From assembly GCF_026914265.1 (NCBI RefSeq), contig NC_069125.1, positions 64,407,479 through 64,471,478 on the forward strand: a stretch of 64,000 bases of DNA, in the 5' to 3' direction. A program made the translations under genes and the position numbers. How positions within the stretch are numbered: position 1 is the first letter of the stretch; each line of letters starts with the position of its first letter. This DNA comes from Mya arenaria (Eukaryota > Mollusca > Bivalvia > Myida > Myidae). The notes under the pieces were generated by a model, which was given only the letters and a program-made list of their open reading frames with translations, was not told the DNA's origin and searched no databases. Below, one piece after another: positions 60,701 through 64,000 of the stretch.

Positions 60701-63700
60701 AGAGCTTATGTGATGGTAATGTGTACTTGATATGTGTGTCTGTAAACAATTGCTTGTGAACACGATACAGTCTTCAGTTTTGATTGTATCTCAATGAAAC
60801 TTGTACAGTATTTAGATGTCCATCAGAGCTTGGTTCCTTTCGAAAACCAGCCAGATCAGCCCATGCATGCCTACATTATGGGCCTTGAAAGTTTATAAAA
60901 ATGCTATTTTTAGCTAAGTCTATTTATTGCCAAGTCTACATGAGCGAAGTCTATTTTAAGCCAAGTTTACAAGTCAAATCTAGGATTAAAGGGAGACAAC
61001 TTGCTTTTTGGTTCTGCAGTTGAGATTTCAAATTACTCTCCCTTGTTCTTGTTGAAAGGCCAGAGGCCATTTTTAGCTCTATTGGCCAAAGTGTCTGTCG
61101 TTCACGCATCCATATAAACACAATTGCTTGTGAATGTTTGTTCAAATTATGCTCCTGGGATCATAACTGGCCATCCCCCGGGGTTCACAGGTTTGGTATA
61201 CTTAAATTGGGAATGTTTAAAAATCTTTTTGTCTGAACAGCTATGCAGACCCTTTCTATTTTGAATAAGGCATAATTTAGTGGTCCGCTACCATGGTTGT
61301 TTAAATTATGCCCCTGGGGTCAAAACTGGCACTGCCCCGGCGGTCACAAGGTTCCTAGAGACTTATTTTAAGAAATATTTTCAAAATCTTGTTTCAAACC
61401 ACAAGGCTCATACCTTTGATATTTGTTGTGGAGCATCATATGATGACCATCTAGCAAAACAGTTGAAATTATGCCCCTGTGGCCAAAGCCGCCCCAACCC
61501 CTTTTGACCTACTTTTTTTATTTTTAAAGCTACAGCAATGAAATTTTGACCATGTGTACAGTTTTGCAAATGAGCATCAATGTTGTCCTCGAATGACCTT
61601 GACTTTGACATCTTGATCCAACTTTTTTTATTTTCAAAGCTTCAGAAATGAAATTTTGACCATGAGTACAGTTTTGAAAGCAAATAATTTTTTTCGTCAG
61701 ATGACCTTTACTTAGCACATTTTAAAATAGGTCATGCAACTAATCTGCTTACAACACTTTCTGTCCTCAGAAGTTGAACGTGCAACGTTTTCAGCTTACC
61801 CAAACACAAAACGTGAACTATATGTTTGTTACCTATTACCCATACACACAAGAGCCATGCCAGTAGAGCCCTCATGGGCCTCTTGTTTAATTTAACTATG
61901 ATAATTAGTCTCCGGTGAAAGAATTTATAAAGTACTTTTTATATCTTTAAAAAATACATGTTTTATTTCGCTATTTTTAACTCAAGTTGGAACACATGAA
62001 ACGTACATTCGTAAATGTTTTCAAATATAATTAGTAAGATTTAGTAACAGAAGTAAGTATATTTCCAGGTGAATTTAAATTGTTGATTTTAAGCTCATTT
62101 GAATTAAATTGCCAAATTTATAAATACAATATCCTCCAATCTGTTTATAATTCATTCAGCTGTGCAAAGTATAACATATGCAGTGTCACGACTATAAAGA
62201 AATTGCTCGTTCAATGCCAGGACTTTTCTCAAAAAAATTAATTAAAAAATCACGTACATCATATTTTTTGCGTAATAACCTTATTTTCATCTTTTGCTTA
62301 TAACTTTGCAAAGTTTTGAAGTCCTTTTTTGCTAGAAAGTAACTTTATTTTCTTATTTTGGAAAAAATCCTATTTTCACCAAAAAATGACTTCATTTGAG
62401 AAAAAACCCTTATTTTTGCGGAAATTACCTTATTTTTGTATTTCACTCATATGTTACATTGGAGTTAAGTTGGGTATAGAATGCTCCAAAGCTAATCACT
62501 GAGATAATACCCCATGTCTGTTTTTCAGTAAAAAGGTCAAGGTATTGTTATACAATATGTAGCTTGGTGTGGTCATCAGATGAATCGCTTATTTAAGATA
62601 AATAAACAATGTGGAAATTAAAAATAATTGCCATGCTTTGAAAACATTGTTAGCATCAATATCTTAGACACTAAATTGAATGAACTTAAAAAATATACGT
62701 TTTATGTTCTAGATTGTTGATAAACACAAAGCAGTGCTGGTGAAGTTTGATGAGACTTATCCATATGGGGATAAACAGGATGCATTTAAGAAAGTTGCAG
62801 AGGCCTGTATAAGCCAGAGTGACCTGCTTATTGCTGAGGTCCAAGTTGCAGGTTAGCTTATTGAATAAGCATTACTTTATAATTATTGAAATGATGCTGA
62901 GTAACCTGATTTTAATATTTATTACTGATAAACCAACAAGGAGTGTGAAACAAAATGGCGCATGGCCTTAGATTCTTAAACAAAGTACTGTCTTCAGCAT
63001 CATTTCAATAATTCAATTCATAAGAACAAAACCATTATTATTCAAAAACTGTTGAATACATCATACTTATTTACTATACTTTCTATAGTCCAGGTCCTTA
63101 TAATGAACTCTTTAGTTGTGAACTGTAATAAATGATTATTTTCTTCATTTTATATTATGAACCTTTCAGTAGTTGATTGTAGGTTTAGACCTGTCCTCCT
63201 ATTTGGATTTTTCTCGTTTTGCTCTTATCATGTTTAATAGGTAAATAGTAGTTGCATTAAAGCTAAGGTGAAAAACCTGAAAGGCGCATTTAGAAACAGT
63301 ATTAAAGTCATAAACATTTTATTTTTAGTCAGAATTGGATGAAATGTTTACCAAAAATGTGCATATTTCTATCAGATCAAGTGCTGGGGGAAAATGTAAA
63401 GAATAAACCACAAAGCATTTCATGACAAGGTTTTACCATTTATGCTGTTCTGCAACACTTTAATCCTAAATGCATTGCTTTCAAGCAATAAACACCATCT
63501 TATACTAACAGTTTCACTACTTAACAGATTATGGTGAGAAGGACAACATGGATCTTGCTGAGAGGTTTAAGGTGCCAACAAACAAGGATGCACACCCGAC
63601 CTACTTACTTTTCCTGCAGGGCAGAGATGAACCAGTCAAGTATGAAGGCGATAAGCTTCAAGCTGACGACATCAAGAAGTTTATCATGAAAGAATCAGGT

Positions 63701-64000
63701 TTGTATTTTGATTAACTATTAAACTGCTGTGGATTTTTAAATAACTATTTTAATTAAAATGAATTTATTGAAAAACCTGTCCTGTTTGAATTTAATTTTA
63801 GTCCTGTATTGTGGTACATAATTATACAAGTAAAAATCAAAGATGAATCTTACAAGTTCAGTAATTGGATAAGTTGCTTAAACCTGAAACAATTCTCAGA
63901 CATTATAAACTGTTGTTGCTCTAACAACTTTTGTTCTTTTTTTCAGGTTTGTGGATTGGACTGCCTGGCTGCCTTGAGCAGTTTGACGTCCTCGTAAAGC
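57730..64000 (+). CDS. ERP29: ERp29/windbeutel ER chaperone, 3' end beyond window
   Basis: Visible exons: 57,730-57,843; 62,713-62,851; 63,528-63,698; 63,947 onward. Phases agree. Exon 1 gives a signal peptide (MFWKMTMLLILAIFAFFSAV, then SADVVKG) and the start of the thioredoxin-like domain. Exon 2 has VLVKFDETYPYGDKQDAFKK and SDLLIAEVQV, exon 3 DYGEKDNMDLAERFKV and PTYLLF, exon 4 LWIGLPGCLEQFDVLVK. These match vertebrate ERp29 and Drosophila windbeutel. The protein is an ER-lumen chaperone with a redox-inactive thioredoxin fold (no CxxC seen here) and a C-terminal helical D domain that should lie beyond the window. It is known for secretory protein folding and, in flies, export of Pipe. The first ATG after the promoter motifs was chosen; two further in-frame ATGs follow within six codons. 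Confidence 0.96.
57844..60670. other. ERp29 intron 1, left part
   Basis: AT-rich. Near 58,845 TATGGCAGATTTCAC and near 60,555 its mirror GTGAAATCTGCCGTA could be the ends of a 1.7-kb element. The interior has repeated GTAACATTAGCAG-like phrases. No coding capacity was seen. Confidence 0.35.
60673..61887 (+). mobile_element. Helentron-like element in ERp29 intron 1
   Basis: It starts TTTTTAGCTCTACTGGCC. It ends with the mirrored CCAGTAGAG, an imperfect stem-loop (AGAGCCC-TCAT-GGGCCTCT) and CTCTTGTT. Start and end texts match those of the 39.71-kb element (TTTTAGCTC... CTCTTGTT) although the interiors differ. The interior has units with CAATGAAATTTTGACCATG and TTATGCCCCTG phrases. Confidence 0.7.

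Overview
This window looks like nuclear DNA of a bivalve mollusc. It is AT-rich and intron-rich, and the repeats are of kinds I associate with bivalve genomes: elements with tandem cores of about 150-180 bp and hairpin ends, tRNA-derived repeats, MITEs and decayed LINEs. All calls come from reading the sequence; no database search was run. Exon joins were checked by hand for GT/AG sites and reading phase.

Genes, left to right. (1) Minus strand, 7,773-6,384: a two-exon gene for a secreted six-cysteine protein of about 128 aa that I do not recognise. (2) Minus strand, 36,184-11,926: an OTULIN/OTULINL-family linear-ubiquitin deubiquitinase. Seven to eight exons predict about 1,000 aa: a membrane anchor, a very long Ser/Asp/Glu-rich linker and a C-terminal OTU domain with the catalytic residues kept. 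Two alternative first coding exons are visible. (3) Plus strand, 39,256-39,327: tRNA-Gln(TTG). (4) Minus strand, 53,273-44,567: TBCCD1 (TBCC domain-containing protein 1), 16 exons, 566 aa, all phases consistent. (5) Plus strand, 57,730 to beyond the end: an ERp29/windbeutel ER chaperone; four exons are visible and the gene runs off the window.

TBCCD1 and ERp29 are head to head. The space between them is split by a 2.6-kb DNA transposon (54,998-57,614) with about 103-bp terminal inverted repeats and a 9-bp target duplication, fitting a Mutator-like element. CCAAT and ETS-like motifs lie on both sides of it, so it probably landed in a shared promoter region.

Repeats make up much of the rest. 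At the left edge are relics of two or three LINEs and a solo LTR. At least seven elements share one architecture (sub-terminal inverted repeats, one end hairpin, tandem core) that fits Helentron-related non-autonomous elements. A 795-bp MITE with TTAA target sites carries two tandem Pol III tRNA-like units. Other items are a TA-flanked MITE, several fold-back elements, two striking minisatellites (27-bp and 23-bp units) and a perfect 27-bp inverted repeat inside an OTULIN-like intron.
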